Below are positions 1 to 7,776 of a DNA stretch of 64,000 nucleotides, in pieces. Within the stretch, counting starts at the first letter, position 1, and every line of letters starts with the position of its first letter. The stretch lies in assembly GCF_000484695.1 (NCBI RefSeq), contig NZ_AXVR01000016.1, forward strand, positions 1 through 64,000, written 5' to 3'. Under the pieces are notes generated by a model. The model saw only the letters and a list, made by a program, of their open reading frames with translations. It ran no database searches and had not been told where the DNA came from. A program made the position numbers and the translations under genes. Source of the DNA: Salinispora cortesiana (GTDB lineage Bacteria; Actinomycetota; Actinomycetes; Mycobacteriales; Micromonosporaceae).

Positions 1-2
1 AA

Positions 3-290
3 AACCGCGTCGTCGAACACGGCGCCGCACTCGGCGTCGACGTCGAGACCGTCACCAAAGACCCCCAGGCCAAAGGCTTCAGCGTGGTCAAACGGCGATG
101 GGTCGTCGAACGCACCATCGGCTGGCTCATGCACCACCGCCGACTCGTCCGCGACTATGAAGCACGACCCGACAACTCCGCCAGCATGATCACCCTCGCC
201 ATGATCGACAACCTCGCCAAACGCCTCACCGCCGAAACCACCCCAACCTGGCGAGAACCACTACAACCACAACACACACAAAATACGTGA
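3..290 (+). CDS. IS5-type transposase, C-terminal fragment (cut by window edge)
   Basis: The reading frame is open from base 3 and ends at a TGA at 288-290, giving about 95 residues of a DDE transposase C-terminus. The segment WVVERTIGWLMHHRRL followed by a YE pair is the conserved region carrying the last catalytic Glu of IS5-family enzymes, which cut and join the ends of their insertion sequence. The N-terminal catalytic Asp residues lie outside the window, so integrity cannot be judged. No terminal inverted repeat could be assigned downstream because the other end is not visible. Confidence 0.8.
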   Translation, partial: NRVVEHGAALGVDVETVTKDPQAKGFSVVKRRWVVERTIGWLMHHRRLVRDYEARPDNSASMITLAMIDNLAKRLTAETTPTWREPLQPQHTQNT

Positions 291-359
291 ATCAGACGTC
301 CTCTAAGAAGTGATGCCCGCCAGGGCGTCACTGCGATCGGGACTTTCCTCCTCCCTCCT

Positions 360-404
360 GCGGCGGGTGGTGGAGCCAAGGGGGTTGGCTCCACCACCCG
401 CCGC
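360..404. terminator. Perfect 20-bp inverted repeat, terminator-like
   Basis: Arms at 360-379 and 385-404 are perfectly complementary and separated by five G residues. This is the first of three hairpins between the transposase stop and the glycosyltransferase. It has no U-tract, which is usual for actinobacterial terminators. A structural or mobile repeat is the alternative. Confidence 0.55.
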
Positions 405-412
405 GTCCTTGG

Positions 413-450
413 TGACGGTGGTTCACCCCTGGGCGGGTGAACCACCGTCA
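413..450. repeat. Perfect 16-bp inverted repeat
   Basis: Arms at 413-428 and 435-450 pair perfectly around a six-base loop, nine bases after the preceding hairpin. Its sequence is unrelated to the first hairpin, so this is not a simple duplication. It may be a second terminator that insulates the downstream gene from the insertion element. Confidence 0.5.
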
Positions 451-579
451 ACCCGGCTCTCCAGGCGCTGTCGGGGTGAACCAGGACCGGCCGGGCAGCG
501 GAGGCGCATGTCCGTCTTGTCCGGTTTACTCGGGTGGCAACCGGGAATCCGCCCCCGACTGGCAGCCGTGCCGTGCTGG

Positions 580-607
580 GGTGGGCATGGCGGTGCCCAT
601 GCCCACC
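580..607. repeat. 11-bp inverted repeat just before the glycosyltransferase RBS
   Basis: Arms at 580-590 and 597-607 form an 11-bp stem with a six-base loop, ending eight bases before the purine-rich ribosome-binding site at 615-624. If transcribed, it would sit in the 5' untranslated region of the glycosyltransferase mRNA. Apart from the three hairpins, nothing else was recognised in 291-627. Confidence 0.4.
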
Positions 608-627
608 AGGGGCCGGAGGGGGGACTC

Positions 628-1734
628 GTGGCGCGCAACCGCGGGGACGGCAGCGTGGCCGGACGGCCACTCCGGATCGCGATGGTGGTCCCGCCGTGGC
701 TGTCGGTGCCGCCAGCCGGCTACGGCGGCCTGGAGCACGTCGTCGCCGCTCTGGTTGACGGGCTGATCGCCCGGGGCCATCCGGTGACCCTCTTCGGTGC
801 GGGTGAGCAGACCGGGACCGCCGCCCGTTACGTCTCGACCGACGCGGAGCTGAAGTTTCACCGGATGGGTGAGGCGCTGCCCGAGTTGGCCCACCTCGTT
901 CAGGTGAATCAGCGCATCACGCCGGAGCGCTTCGACGTGGTCCACGACCACACCACGATCGGACCGCTGTTGGCCGGACGTCGGTCTGTGCCCACCGTTG
1001 CGACCGTGCACGGCAACCCGGTCGGGGAGTATGGCACGGTCCTCGGGGAGATCGACCGGGGTGTCGGTCTGGTGGCCATCTCCCACGCCCAACGGCGACT
1101 CAACCTGCGGCTGCCCTGGGTCGGCACGGTGCACAACGGGCTGGACATCGAAGACATCCCGCACAAGTCGCAGCCGGGCCGGGGGCCGGTGCTCTGGCTG
1201 GCCCGGTTCAGTCCGGACAAGGGACCCGATCTCGCCATCCGTGCCTGCCGGGCGGCTGGCCTGCCACTGATCCTCGCCGGCAAGTGCAACGAGCCGGCCG
1301 AACGTCGCTACTTCGACGAGGTGGTCCGGCCGATGTTGGGCGACGATGTCACCGTCATCCTCGACGCCGACCGACGGGACTCGTTCCGCCTGCTCCTCGA
1401 CGCCCGCTGTCTGGTGCTGCCGATCCAGTGGGAGGAGCCGTTCGGCGTCGTCATGCTGGAGGCGATGGCCACCGGGACCCCGGTGGTGGCGCTACGTCGA
1501 GGTGCCGTACCGGAGTTGATCGTGCCGGGCCGCACCGGTCTGATCTGCGAGAGCGGGGACGAGTTGCCGGGGGCGCTGCGGGTGGCGGGCGGACTGGACC
1601 CGGCGGTCTGCGTCGCGCACGTGGCGGAGAACTTCTCCACCCCTCGGCTGGTTGACGGCTACGAGGCGGTGCTGCAGCGGTTCGTCTCGGCGGTGGTCCC
1701 CGCGCGCGAGCCCGCCCCCATCACGTTCCGCTGA
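628..1734 (+). CDS. GT4-family glycosyltransferase
   Basis: This 368-residue protein has the two-domain GT-B layout of GT4 enzymes, which transfer a sugar from an activated donor to a lipid, glycan or small molecule. The N-terminal half has the PPAGYGGLE acceptor-side loop and VVHDH motif. The C-terminal half has the FSPDKGPDLAIRA strand-loop and, near residues 268-282, EEPFGVVMLEAMATG, the E-x7-E nucleotide-sugar motif. I chose GTG 628 because a strong GGAGGGGGG site lies just upstream. A longer frame opens at 310 but runs through the hairpin region and looks non-coding. No signal peptide or membrane segment is seen. Substrate unknown. Confidence 0.85.
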   Translation: MARNRGDGSVAGRPLRIAMVVPPWLSVPPAGYGGLEHVVAALVDGLIARGHPVTLFGAGEQTGTAARYVSTDAELKFHRMGEALPELAHLVQVNQRITPERFDVVHDHTTIGPLLAGRRSVPTVATVHGNPVGEYGTVLGEIDRGVGLVAISHAQRRLNLRLPWVGTVHNGLDIEDIPHKSQPGRGPVLWLARFSPDKGPDLAIRACRAAGLPLILAGKCNEPAERRYFDEVVRPMLGDDVTVILDADRRDSFRLLLDARCLVLPIQWEEPFGVVMLEAMATGTPVVALRRGAVPELIVPGRTGLICESGDELPGALRVAGGLDPAVCVAHVAENFSTPRLVDGYEAVLQRFVSAVVPAREPAPITFR

Positions 1735-1817
1735 GGGGGGCGGCCGGATCAGTCCGCGCGGGGGAGGCGGGTGACGGGCCGCCGGGCGGGCTGCGGAGCC
1801 ATGCCAGGATGGCAGCT

Positions 1818-2648
1818 ATGGCTGAGGGTCCGGTGGCGTTCGTGCTCGGTGGCGGCGGCGTCCTCGGTGCGGTCGAGGTCGGCATGCTGCGCGCTCTGTT
1901 CCGCGCCGACATCCGGCCCGACCTGGTGTTCGGCACATCGATTGGTGCGGTCAACGGGGTGCTGGTGGCCGCCGATCCGTCCACTGCGGTCACCGACCGG
2001 CTGGTCCGCCTCTGGGCCTCCCCCGAGGCGAGCGAGGTGTACGGCGACTCGGTGGCCCGGCAGTTACGCCGGTTCGCCGCGCGTACCCATCTGCACTCGA
2101 CGCGGCCACTGCGCAAGCTGTTGGAGCGGGAACTCGGCGCCGACACCACCTTCGCGGACCTGCGGGTGCCCTTTCGCTGCTGCGCGGCGAACATCGAGCG
2201 GGCCGCCGAGCACTGGTTTGACACCGGGCCGGTGGTGCCGGCTGTCCTCGCCAGCGCCGCTGTGCCGGGTCTTCTCCCCCCGGCCCAGATCGATGGCCAG
2301 CACTACATCGACGGGGGTGTGGTCAACTCGATCCCGATCGGCGAGGCGGTGGCGGCTGGAGCCACCCGGATCTTCGTGCTTCAGGTGGGGCGAATCGAAC
2401 GCGAGCTCAGTCCACCGCGGCGCCCCTGGGAGATTGCCCAGGTGGCATTCGAGATCGCCCGCCGGCATCGGTTCGCCCGCGAGTTGGCCGCCGTGCCCGA
2501 CGGGGTCCAGGTGCACGTGCTGCCGACCGGAGGCATCCAGCCTCGGGAGGACTCGCCGTGGGCGTACCGCGACCGGGCGGCGGTGGGGCGGCGGATCAGC
2601 CGGGCCTACACGGCCACGCGGCACTACCTGGCCCAGCTGGACCGCTGA
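1818..2648 (+). CDS. Patatin-like phospholipase (RssA type)
   Basis: A 276-residue patatin-fold serine hydrolase of the RssA/NTE type, predicted to cleave acyl esters of phospholipids or lysophospholipids in the cytosol. The oxyanion-hole loop GGGG is at residues 11-14, the nucleophile Ser41 lies in GTSIGA, and the catalytic Asp165 lies in YIDGG, so the Ser-Asp dyad is complete. ATG 1818 is preferred because CAGGAT lies seven bases upstream, a leaderless layout; ATG 1809 would add three residues. The stop overlaps the next start by one base (TGATG), so it is probably translationally coupled to the acyltransferase. Together they could deacylate and reacylate lipids. Confidence 0.85.
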   Translation: MAEGPVAFVLGGGGVLGAVEVGMLRALFRADIRPDLVFGTSIGAVNGVLVAADPSTAVTDRLVRLWASPEASEVYGDSVARQLRRFAARTHLHSTRPLRKLLERELGADTTFADLRVPFRCCAANIERAAEHWFDTGPVVPAVLASAAVPGLLPPAQIDGQHYIDGGVVNSIPIGEAVAAGATRIFVLQVGRIERELSPPRRPWEIAQVAFEIARRHRFARELAAVPDGVQVHVLPTGGIQPREDSPWAYRDRAAVGRRISRAYTATRHYLAQLDR

Positions 2649-3664
2649 TGCGCCTACCACCCCGGTGGCTGCGCCGGCTGCTCCTGGCTCCGGGTGTGGT
2701 TGTGCTGGCGGTCACCGTGGTGACGACCGTGCCGGTGTGGGCCCTGCTCGCCCTGGCCGCCTCGCCGTTCGTGCCGGGCCGGCTGCGTCCACTGCGACTG
2801 CTCTGGATCGGTCTCGTCTATCTGGTGTGGGACGCGGTAGCGCTGATCGCGCTCTTCGTGCTCTGGGTCGCCTCCGGGTTCGGCTGGCGGGTCCGGTCCC
2901 CGGCGTTCGAACAGGCGCACTACCGGCTCGCCGGCTGGTTCCTGCGGGTGCTGTTCTGGCAGGCCCGGTGGACCCTGCGGCTCTCCATTGAGGTGGCCGG
3001 CGCCGATCCGGACACGGCCCTGGCCGGACGGCCGGAGCTGGTGTTGTGTCGGCATGCCGGCCCGGGTGACTCGTTCATTCTGATCCATGCTCTGGTCAAC
3101 TGGTTCTGTCGGGAGCCGCGGATCGTGCTCAAGCACACCCTGCAGTGGGATCCGGCGGTTGACGTGCTGCTCAACCGGCTACCGAACCGCTTTCTCGCGC
3201 CCGGACCAGACGGCCGCGCGGCATTGCCCGAGCAGATCGGGCAACTCGCCACCGGCCTGGACGATGACAGTGCCTTCGTGCTCTTTCCCGAGGGCGGTAA
3301 CTTCACGCCGAAGCGTCGCCTGCGGGCGATCGCCCGGTTGCGGGAACTGGGCCACGAGTTGATGGCGTCGCGGGCCGAACGGATGCGCCACGTGCTTGCC
3401 CCGCAGCCGGGCGGGCTGCTGGCCGCTTTGGACGCCGCCCCCGACGCCGGCGTCATCTTCGTCGCCCACACCGGCCTGGACCGGATGGTGACCATCGCCG
3501 ACGTGTGGCGGGAACTTCCGATGGACAAACGGATCGTGATGCGCTTCTGGTCTGTGCCCCCGGAGGAGGTGCCGGTCGGTGCGCAGGCGCGCATCGACTG
3601 GCTCTTCGACTGGTGGGGGCGGATGGACGCGTGGATCGCCAAGCATCAGAACGGGGCCACGTAG
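2648..3664 (+). CDS. PlsC-like membrane acyltransferase
   Basis: A 338-residue 1-acylglycerol-3-phosphate acyltransferase-family protein. Two N-terminal hydrophobic segments (about residues 10-40 and 50-76) anchor it in the membrane. The catalytic HX4D motif is HAGPGD (His136, Asp141) and the acceptor-binding motif is FPEGGNF at 213-219. Family members transfer an acyl chain from acyl-CoA or acyl-ACP to a lysophospholipid or glycerolipid. The glycine-rich HAGPGD differs from the common NHxSxxD form, so the acceptor may not be lysophosphatidate. It overlaps the patatin-like gene by one base. A frame opening at 2558 is internal to that gene and is rejected as the start. Confidence 0.82.
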   Translation: MRLPPRWLRRLLLAPGVVVLAVTVVTTVPVWALLALAASPFVPGRLRPLRLLWIGLVYLVWDAVALIALFVLWVASGFGWRVRSPAFEQAHYRLAGWFLRVLFWQARWTLRLSIEVAGADPDTALAGRPELVLCRHAGPGDSFILIHALVNWFCREPRIVLKHTLQWDPAVDVLLNRLPNRFLAPGPDGRAALPEQIGQLATGLDDDSAFVLFPEGGNFTPKRRLRAIARLRELGHELMASRAERMRHVLAPQPGGLLAALDAAPDAGVIFVAHTGLDRMVTIADVWRELPMDKRIVMRFWSVPPEEVPVGAQARIDWLFDWWGRMDAWIAKHQNGAT

Positions 3665-3667
3665 GGT
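3662..3667 (+). promoter_or_regulatory. -10 box of leaderless cutA transcript
   Basis: TAGGGT ends six bases before the cutA GTG at 3674, the spacing expected when transcription starts at the initiation codon. It overlaps the stop region of the upstream acyltransferase gene. No clear -35 was seen. Confidence 0.55.
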
Positions 3668-3673
3668 GACTGG

Positions 3674-3991
3674 GTGGAAGAGATCTGTGTGGTGACGACG
3701 GTGGTGGACGAGCGCTCGGTCGCCGGGGGGCTCGCGGACGCGGCGGTGGCCGCCCACCTGGCGGCCTGCGCGCAGGTGGGTGGCCAGGTGGACAGCACGT
3801 ACTGGTGGCAACAGCGTGTCGAGACCAATTCCGAATGGTCCGTGCAGTTCAAGACCGCCCCGGACCGAGTCGGTGCGTTGGTCGGGCAGATTCGGGCCAA
3901 CTACCCGTACGACGTCCCGGAGATCCTGGTCAACCGGGTGGAGAGTAACCCCGACTACGCCGCCTGGATCCACGAGCAGACCCATCCGTAA
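3674..3991 (+). CDS. cutA: Divalent-cation tolerance protein CutA
   Basis: This 105-residue protein matches CutA1 in length and pattern: an N-terminal beta strand ending in TTV, the ACAQV segment, the STYWWQ strand, the EWSVQFKT stretch and the C-terminal YPYDVPEIL motif. CutA forms very stable trimers and was linked to copper tolerance in Escherichia coli; its molecular role is still unclear. GTG 3674 is preceded by TAGGGT at the leaderless distance. It is nine bases downstream of the acyltransferase gene on the same strand but may be transcribed separately. Confidence 0.9.
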   Translation: MEEICVVTTVVDERSVAGGLADAAVAAHLAACAQVGGQVDSTYWWQQRVETNSEWSVQFKTAPDRVGALVGQIRANYPYDVPEILVNRVESNPDYAAWIHEQTHP

Positions 3992-4002
3992 CCCGCCCGG
4001 TA

Positions 4003-4083
4003 GGGCGTACCCCACCTCCAGCCGGGGGCGTACCACCACCTCCAGCCGGGGGCGTATTCCCACCTCCAGTTGGGGGGCGTACC
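4003..4083 (+). repeat. 24-bp tandem repeat, about 3.3 copies
   Basis: Three successive units begin at 4003, 4026 and 4050, each starting GGGCGTA and ending CACCTCCAG plus four more bases. A fourth partial unit begins at 4075. Units are 23, 24 and 24 bases and differ at a few positions. The array fills most of the gap between cutA and the desaturase gene. There are no spacers, so it is not a CRISPR array. Confidence 0.85.
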
Positions 4084-4169
4084 GGCTTACTCGGCGCAAC
4101 CGTCCTCGGCAGACTCGGTGGCGATGGTCGAGCTGACCGGCGCGACCGGAGTCGAGGAGGGGGTGGGCG

Positions 4170-5213
4170 ATGACGCGGCAGCTGGTGGCGGATCCGCCGG
4201 TACGGGGCAGTGACTACGCCGAGTTGTCCCGGCGGATTCGGGCGGCGGGGCTCCTGGAGCGCCGTCCCGGCTGGTACGCGGTTCGGATCGCGGCAACCGC
4301 CGCGTTCTTCGGCGCGGTCTGGGCGCTGGTCATTCTCGTCGGCGACGCCTGGGGGCAGGTGGCGGTCGCGGCGCTGATGGCGGTGGCCAGCACCCAGGTG
4401 GCCTTCCTCGGTCACGATGCCGGGCACCGGCAGATGTTCCGGCGGCGGGGGCCCAGCGAACTGGTCGGCCTGCTCGCCGGGAACCTGGCGGTCGGGCTCA
4501 GCTACGGGTGGTGGGTGGAGAAGCACAACCGGCACCACGCCAACCCCAATCACGCCGACGAGGACCCGGACGTGGGGGCGGGGGCGTTGGTCTGGTCGGT
4601 GGAGCAGGCCCGGGCGACCCGAGGGTTCGCTCGATGGCTGGCTCGCCGGCAGGCGTTCCTCTTCTTTCCGATGCTGCTGCTGGAAGGGCTGAACCTGCAC
4701 CTGTCGAGCCTACGAGCCATCGCTGGGCGGGGACCGGATGGGCGGTTCCAGACGCCGATGCGGCACCGGGGTGCCGAGGCGTTCCTGCTCGTCGCACACA
4801 CCGTCCTCTACGTTGGTGGCCTGCTGCTGGTGATGGCACCGGGAAAGGCGTTGGTCTTCGCGGTTGTTCACCAGGGGCTGTGGGGGCTGTACATGGGGTG
4901 TTCGTTCGCCCCGAATCACAAGGGCATGCCGATGCCGACCGCCGTCGACCAGCTGGACTTCCTGCGTAAGCAGGTAATCACGTCGCGCAACGTGCGAGGT
5001 GGTTGGTTTGTCGATGTCGCGTTGGGTGGGTTGAACCAGCAGATCGAGCACCACCTCTTCCCGAGCATGCCGCGCGACAATCTGCGCCGAGCCCGACCGA
5101 TCGTCCAGGCCTACTGCGCGCAGCGGGGTGTCCCGTACGTCGAGGTGGGGCTGGTGGAGTCGTACCGGCAAGCGCTCGCGCACCTGTATGCGGTTGGCCA
5201 GCCACTACGTTGA
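4170..5213 (+). CDS. Acyl-lipid/acyl-CoA fatty acid desaturase (DesA3/FADS type)
   Basis: A 347-residue membrane di-iron desaturase with all three histidine boxes: HDAGH at 82-86, HNRHH at 119-123 and QIEHH at 291-295. Hydrophobic spans lie at about 40-80, 97-113, 164-180 and 204-245. The QIEHH form of the third box is typical of FADS-type enzymes and of actinobacterial DesA3, which introduce double bonds into membrane acyl chains using electrons from a ferredoxin or flavoprotein partner. No fused cytochrome b5 or electron-transfer domain is present. ATG 4170 follows a GAGGAGGGGG site. With the patatin- and PlsC-like genes upstream it fits a lipid-remodelling neighbourhood. Confidence 0.9.
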   Translation: MTRQLVADPPVRGSDYAELSRRIRAAGLLERRPGWYAVRIAATAAFFGAVWALVILVGDAWGQVAVAALMAVASTQVAFLGHDAGHRQMFRRRGPSELVGLLAGNLAVGLSYGWWVEKHNRHHANPNHADEDPDVGAGALVWSVEQARATRGFARWLARRQAFLFFPMLLLEGLNLHLSSLRAIAGRGPDGRFQTPMRHRGAEAFLLVAHTVLYVGGLLLVMAPGKALVFAVVHQGLWGLYMGCSFAPNHKGMPMPTAVDQLDFLRKQVITSRNVRGGWFVDVALGGLNQQIEHHLFPSMPRDNLRRARPIVQAYCAQRGVPYVEVGLVESYRQALAHLYAVGQPLR

Positions 5214-5290
5214 GTGAGTAGCTGAGTAGCGGGTCTCGGTGGCGAGGTGGCGCCGACACCCGCTGGTCAGCTCCGGGCCCGCGGTGCCGG

Positions 5291-5296
5291 TAGGGT
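5291..5296 (+). promoter_or_regulatory. -10 box of the FHA-gene transcript
   Basis: TAGGGT lies six bases before ATG 5303, the leaderless arrangement seen repeatedly in this window. It would start transcription at the short upstream ORF rather than at the FHA gene itself. Confidence 0.55.
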
Positions 5297-5302
5297 CTGC
5301 TC

Positions 5303-5356
5303 ATGGCAGACGTGTGCACCGGGCGGAGGGTGACCTTCGTGGGGGAGATCCGATGA
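5303..5356 (+). CDS. 17-codon leaderless upstream ORF coupled to the FHA gene
   Basis: From ATG 5303 the frame encodes MADVCTGRRVTFVGEIR and stops at TGA 5354-5356. That stop overlaps the FHA start ATG 5353 as ATGA. The start sits six bases after a TAGGGT -10 box. The ORF contains the GGGGGAG ribosome-binding site of the FHA gene, so ribosomes translating the short ORF would reach or expose that start. Either a leader peptide or an alternative N-terminal mRNA segment without product function is possible. The evidence is geometric only. Confidence 0.4.
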   Translation: MADVCTGRRVTFVGEIR

Positions 5357-6504
5357 GATTCGAGATCAGTAAGGTGCTGGACGCCATTGAGGGCCGGGTA
5401 TCCACCGACCCCTGGCTGACCCGCGCGGTGCTCGACCTGGCCGAGGTGATCCGGTACCAGAATATTGACGGCGGCCGACCGGCCAGTCTGCTCCGCCTCG
5501 GCATGGTGATTGACGCCCTGTCGCGTCACCTGGAGGAGGACAGCGTCCCGGTCTACGCGGTGGTGCATCGGGGCGTGCTCTCCGACGCCGATCTGACCTC
5601 GAACGAGCGGATGGTGGTGCGGCGCTGGGCCGACGACGGCTTGGTGGAGGTGCTCGACAATCCCGGTGGTCGGATGCTGGAGGTCGCCGACCTGCTCGGG
5701 CTTCCGGTGCTGAGCCGCGCCCGGTTCGACGGGTTGCGGGGACGCTACCCCTGGGTGGCCGACCAGCCCGGCCGGGTGGTGGCCCCGGTGCCCGCCCAGA
5801 GTGGGCCGACCTTCGTCGCGCACGTCGGCGGCGGGGGCACCCTCTCCGCCGGGGACCGCTCGGTGGCCGGCAACAAGCTGTTGGCGCGGCACTGGCGGTG
5901 CCCCGAGTCCCCGTGCGCGCTCTTCGGCCAGGGCGGTGGGGGTGGAGCCTTCGCCGATCTGGCCGCGGTCAGCGATCGCAGCCCGGTGACGCAGCCGCCG
6001 CCCAGCCTGCGCGGCGGAGTGCCGACCTGCCCCCGGCACGGCGTTCGGCTCAGCGACGCGGGTCCGCGTCCGCGGTCGGCGGTGTTGGCGGTCCGGGTCG
6101 GTGGCCTGATCCGACGCCGGTTCGTGCTCACCGACTCCGAACCCGTGCTGGTCGGGCGTGCTCCGGAGGCCGACGACGGGATCGTCCTCGGTCAGTGGCT
6201 CAACGACGAGGCCCGCCGGTGGATCAGCCGCAGCCACCTGCGACTGGAGCTGCGCGTTGGCGAGATCATCGTCACCGACGTGAGCACCAACGGCTCGGGG
6301 ATCCGGCCGAACGGCTCGATGGTTGAGGCGGAGCGAGTCCCGCTGGCACCGCAGCAGTCTCGGGTGCTGGCCGAGGGGTACATGGTGGAGCTGTACCCGG
6401 GCGTGCAGGTCGGGCGCCCGGACGAACTGCCGGCTGGCGCGCCGTACACCCCGGCCTCGGTGATGGCCGAGGCGCCGACGATGGCGATGCGCCTGCCGCG
6501 TTGA
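5353..6504 (+). CDS. FHA-domain protein with putative zinc-binding segment
   Basis: A soluble 383-residue protein. The C-terminal forkhead-associated domain (about 262-350) has VGR at 267-269, SRSH at 292-295 and STNGS at 311-315, the residues that bind phosphothreonine peptides. The N-terminal 130 residues are helical and match no domain I recognise. Between them, Cys183, Cys188, Cys226 and His229 (CPESPC and CPRH) could form a zinc site interrupted by a Gly-rich loop. FHA proteins usually read out Ser/Thr protein kinases, but none is encoded nearby. ATG 5353 has a GGGGGAG site at 5341-5347. A longer frame from 5239 covers the promoter and is rejected. Confidence 0.85.
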   Translation: MRFEISKVLDAIEGRVSTDPWLTRAVLDLAEVIRYQNIDGGRPASLLRLGMVIDALSRHLEEDSVPVYAVVHRGVLSDADLTSNERMVVRRWADDGLVEVLDNPGGRMLEVADLLGLPVLSRARFDGLRGRYPWVADQPGRVVAPVPAQSGPTFVAHVGGGGTLSAGDRSVAGNKLLARHWRCPESPCALFGQGGGGGAFADLAAVSDRSPVTQPPPSLRGGVPTCPRHGVRLSDAGPRPRSAVLAVRVGGLIRRRFVLTDSEPVLVGRAPEADDGIVLGQWLNDEARRWISRSHLRLELRVGEIIVTDVSTNGSGIRPNGSMVEAERVPLAPQQSRVLAEGYMVELYPGVQVGRPDELPAGAPYTPASVMAEAPTMAMRLPR

Positions 6505-6510
6505 CCGGCC

Positions 6511-6550
6511 CGGCAGGGGCGCCGGCTCACCCGGCCCGGCACCCCTGCCG
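6511..6550. terminator. Bidirectional terminator hairpin
   Basis: Arms at 6511-6525 and 6536-6550 form a 15-bp stem with one mismatch, located between the convergent FHA gene (ending 6504) and the ornithine aminotransferase gene (ending 6562). Confidence 0.7.
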
Positions 6551-6561
6551 CGATACGAGGG

Positions 6562-7776
6562 CTATTCGGCGAGAATCGCAGCGAGCTGCGCCACCGCGTA
6601 GTCGATCTCTTCCTCGGTGATGACCAGGGGTGGGGCCAGCCGGATGGTGGAGCCGTGGGTGTCCTTGGCGAGGACACCGCGGCTCATCAGCCGTTCGCTC
6701 GCCTCCCGCCCGGTCATCAGGGCCGGGTCGATGTCCAGGCCGGCCCAGAGCCCACGGCCCCGGACCGCGAGCAGGCCCTTGCCGACCAGGGCCTGAAGCC
6801 CGGCGTGCAACCGGGCGCCGAGCTCGGTGGAGCGGCGCTGGAACTCGCCGGTAGCCAGGAGCCGGACCACCTCGGTGGCGACCGCGGCGGCCAGGGGGTT
6901 CCCGCCGAAGGTGGAGCCGTGCTGGCCCGGTTGGAGTACGCCGAGCACGCGGGCATCCGCCGCGACGGCCGAGACCGGCACGATGCCACCGCCGAGAGCC
7001 TTGCCGAGCAGGTACATGTCCGGCACGACATCTTCGTGTTCGCAGGCGAACGTGGTGCCGGTGCGGCCGAGGCCGGACTGGATCTCGTCGGCGATCAGGA
7101 GCACGTCCCGGTCCGTGCAGACCCGCCGTACGCCCGGCAGGTAGCCAGCCGGGGGCACGATGACCCCCTGCTCGCCCTGGATCGGCTCGAGCAGCACCGC
7201 GACGGTGTTCTCGTCGATGGCGGCGGTCAGCCCCGCCAGGTCGCCATAGGCGACGAGGCGGAAACCCGGCGTGTACGGCCCGAAGTCGGCGCGAGCGTCC
7301 TCGTCGGTGGAGAAGCTGACGATAGTGGTGGTGCGACCGTGGAAGTTGCCCTCGGCCACCACAATGTTCGCCTGCTCCGCCGCGACTCCCTTGACCTGGT
7401 AGCCCCACTTGCGGGCCACCTTGATGCCGGTCTCGACGGCCTCGGCCCCGGTGTTCATCGGCAGCACCAGCTCCTTGCCGCAGAGCTGGGACAACTCCCG
7501 ACAGAAGTCGGCGAACTGGTCGTGGATGAAGGCGCGGCTGGTCAGGGTGAGTCGGTCCAGTTGGGTGTGGGCGGCCTCGACCAGCTTCGGGTGGCGGTGC
7601 CCGAAATTGAGTGCCGAGTAGCCGGCCAGGCAGTCCAGGTAGCGGCGGCCGTCCACGTCGGTCACCCAGGCGCCCTCGGCCGAGGAGATGACCACCGGCA
7701 GCGGGTGGTAGTTGTGTGCTGTCCACCGTTGCGCATCACGTACGGCCGCGGGCGTCCGTACCTCGTCTTTGATCAT
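6562..7776 (-). CDS. rocD: Ornithine-oxo-acid (ornithine-delta) aminotransferase
   Basis: A 404-residue class III PLP aminotransferase. It moves the delta-amino group of ornithine to 2-oxoglutarate, giving glutamate-5-semialdehyde, a step from arginine or ornithine towards proline and glutamate. The PLP phosphate loop NTGAEAVETGIKVARKWGY (about 108-126) is the ornithine aminotransferase type. Asp230 in IADEIQSGLGRTG and Lys259 in LLGKALGGG are the PLP-contacting and Schiff-base residues. The ATG directly follows the stop of the upstream amidine-hydrolase gene, so the two are one operon. Length is normal for the family. Confidence 0.93.
   Translation of the reverse strand: MIKDEVRTPAAVRDAQRWTAHNYHPLPVVISSAEGAWVTDVDGRRYLDCLAGYSALNFGHRHPKLVEAAHTQLDRLTLTSRAFIHDQFADFCRELSQLCGKELVLPMNTGAEAVETGIKVARKWGYQVKGVAAEQANIVVAEGNFHGRTTTIVSFSTDEDARADFGPYTPGFRLVAYGDLAGLTAAIDENTVAVLLEPIQGEQGVIVPPAGYLPGVRRVCTDRDVLLIADEIQSGLGRTGTTFACEHEDVVPDMYLLGKALGGGIVPVSAVAADARVLGVLQPGQHGSTFGGNPLAAAVATEVVRLLATGEFQRRSTELGARLHAGLQALVGKGLLAVRGRGLWAGLDIDPALMTGREASERLMSRGVLAKDTHGSTIRLAPPLVITEEEIDYAVAQLAAILAE

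Noticed and set aside
310-627. N-terminal extension of the glycosyltransferase from GTG 310
   Set aside because: The extension translates the three hairpins into low-quality sequence. GTG 628 has a strong ribosome-binding site and the conserved GT4 start follows it.
4003-4083. CRISPR array
   Set aside because: The repeats are directly tandem, with no unique spacers and no cas genes nearby.
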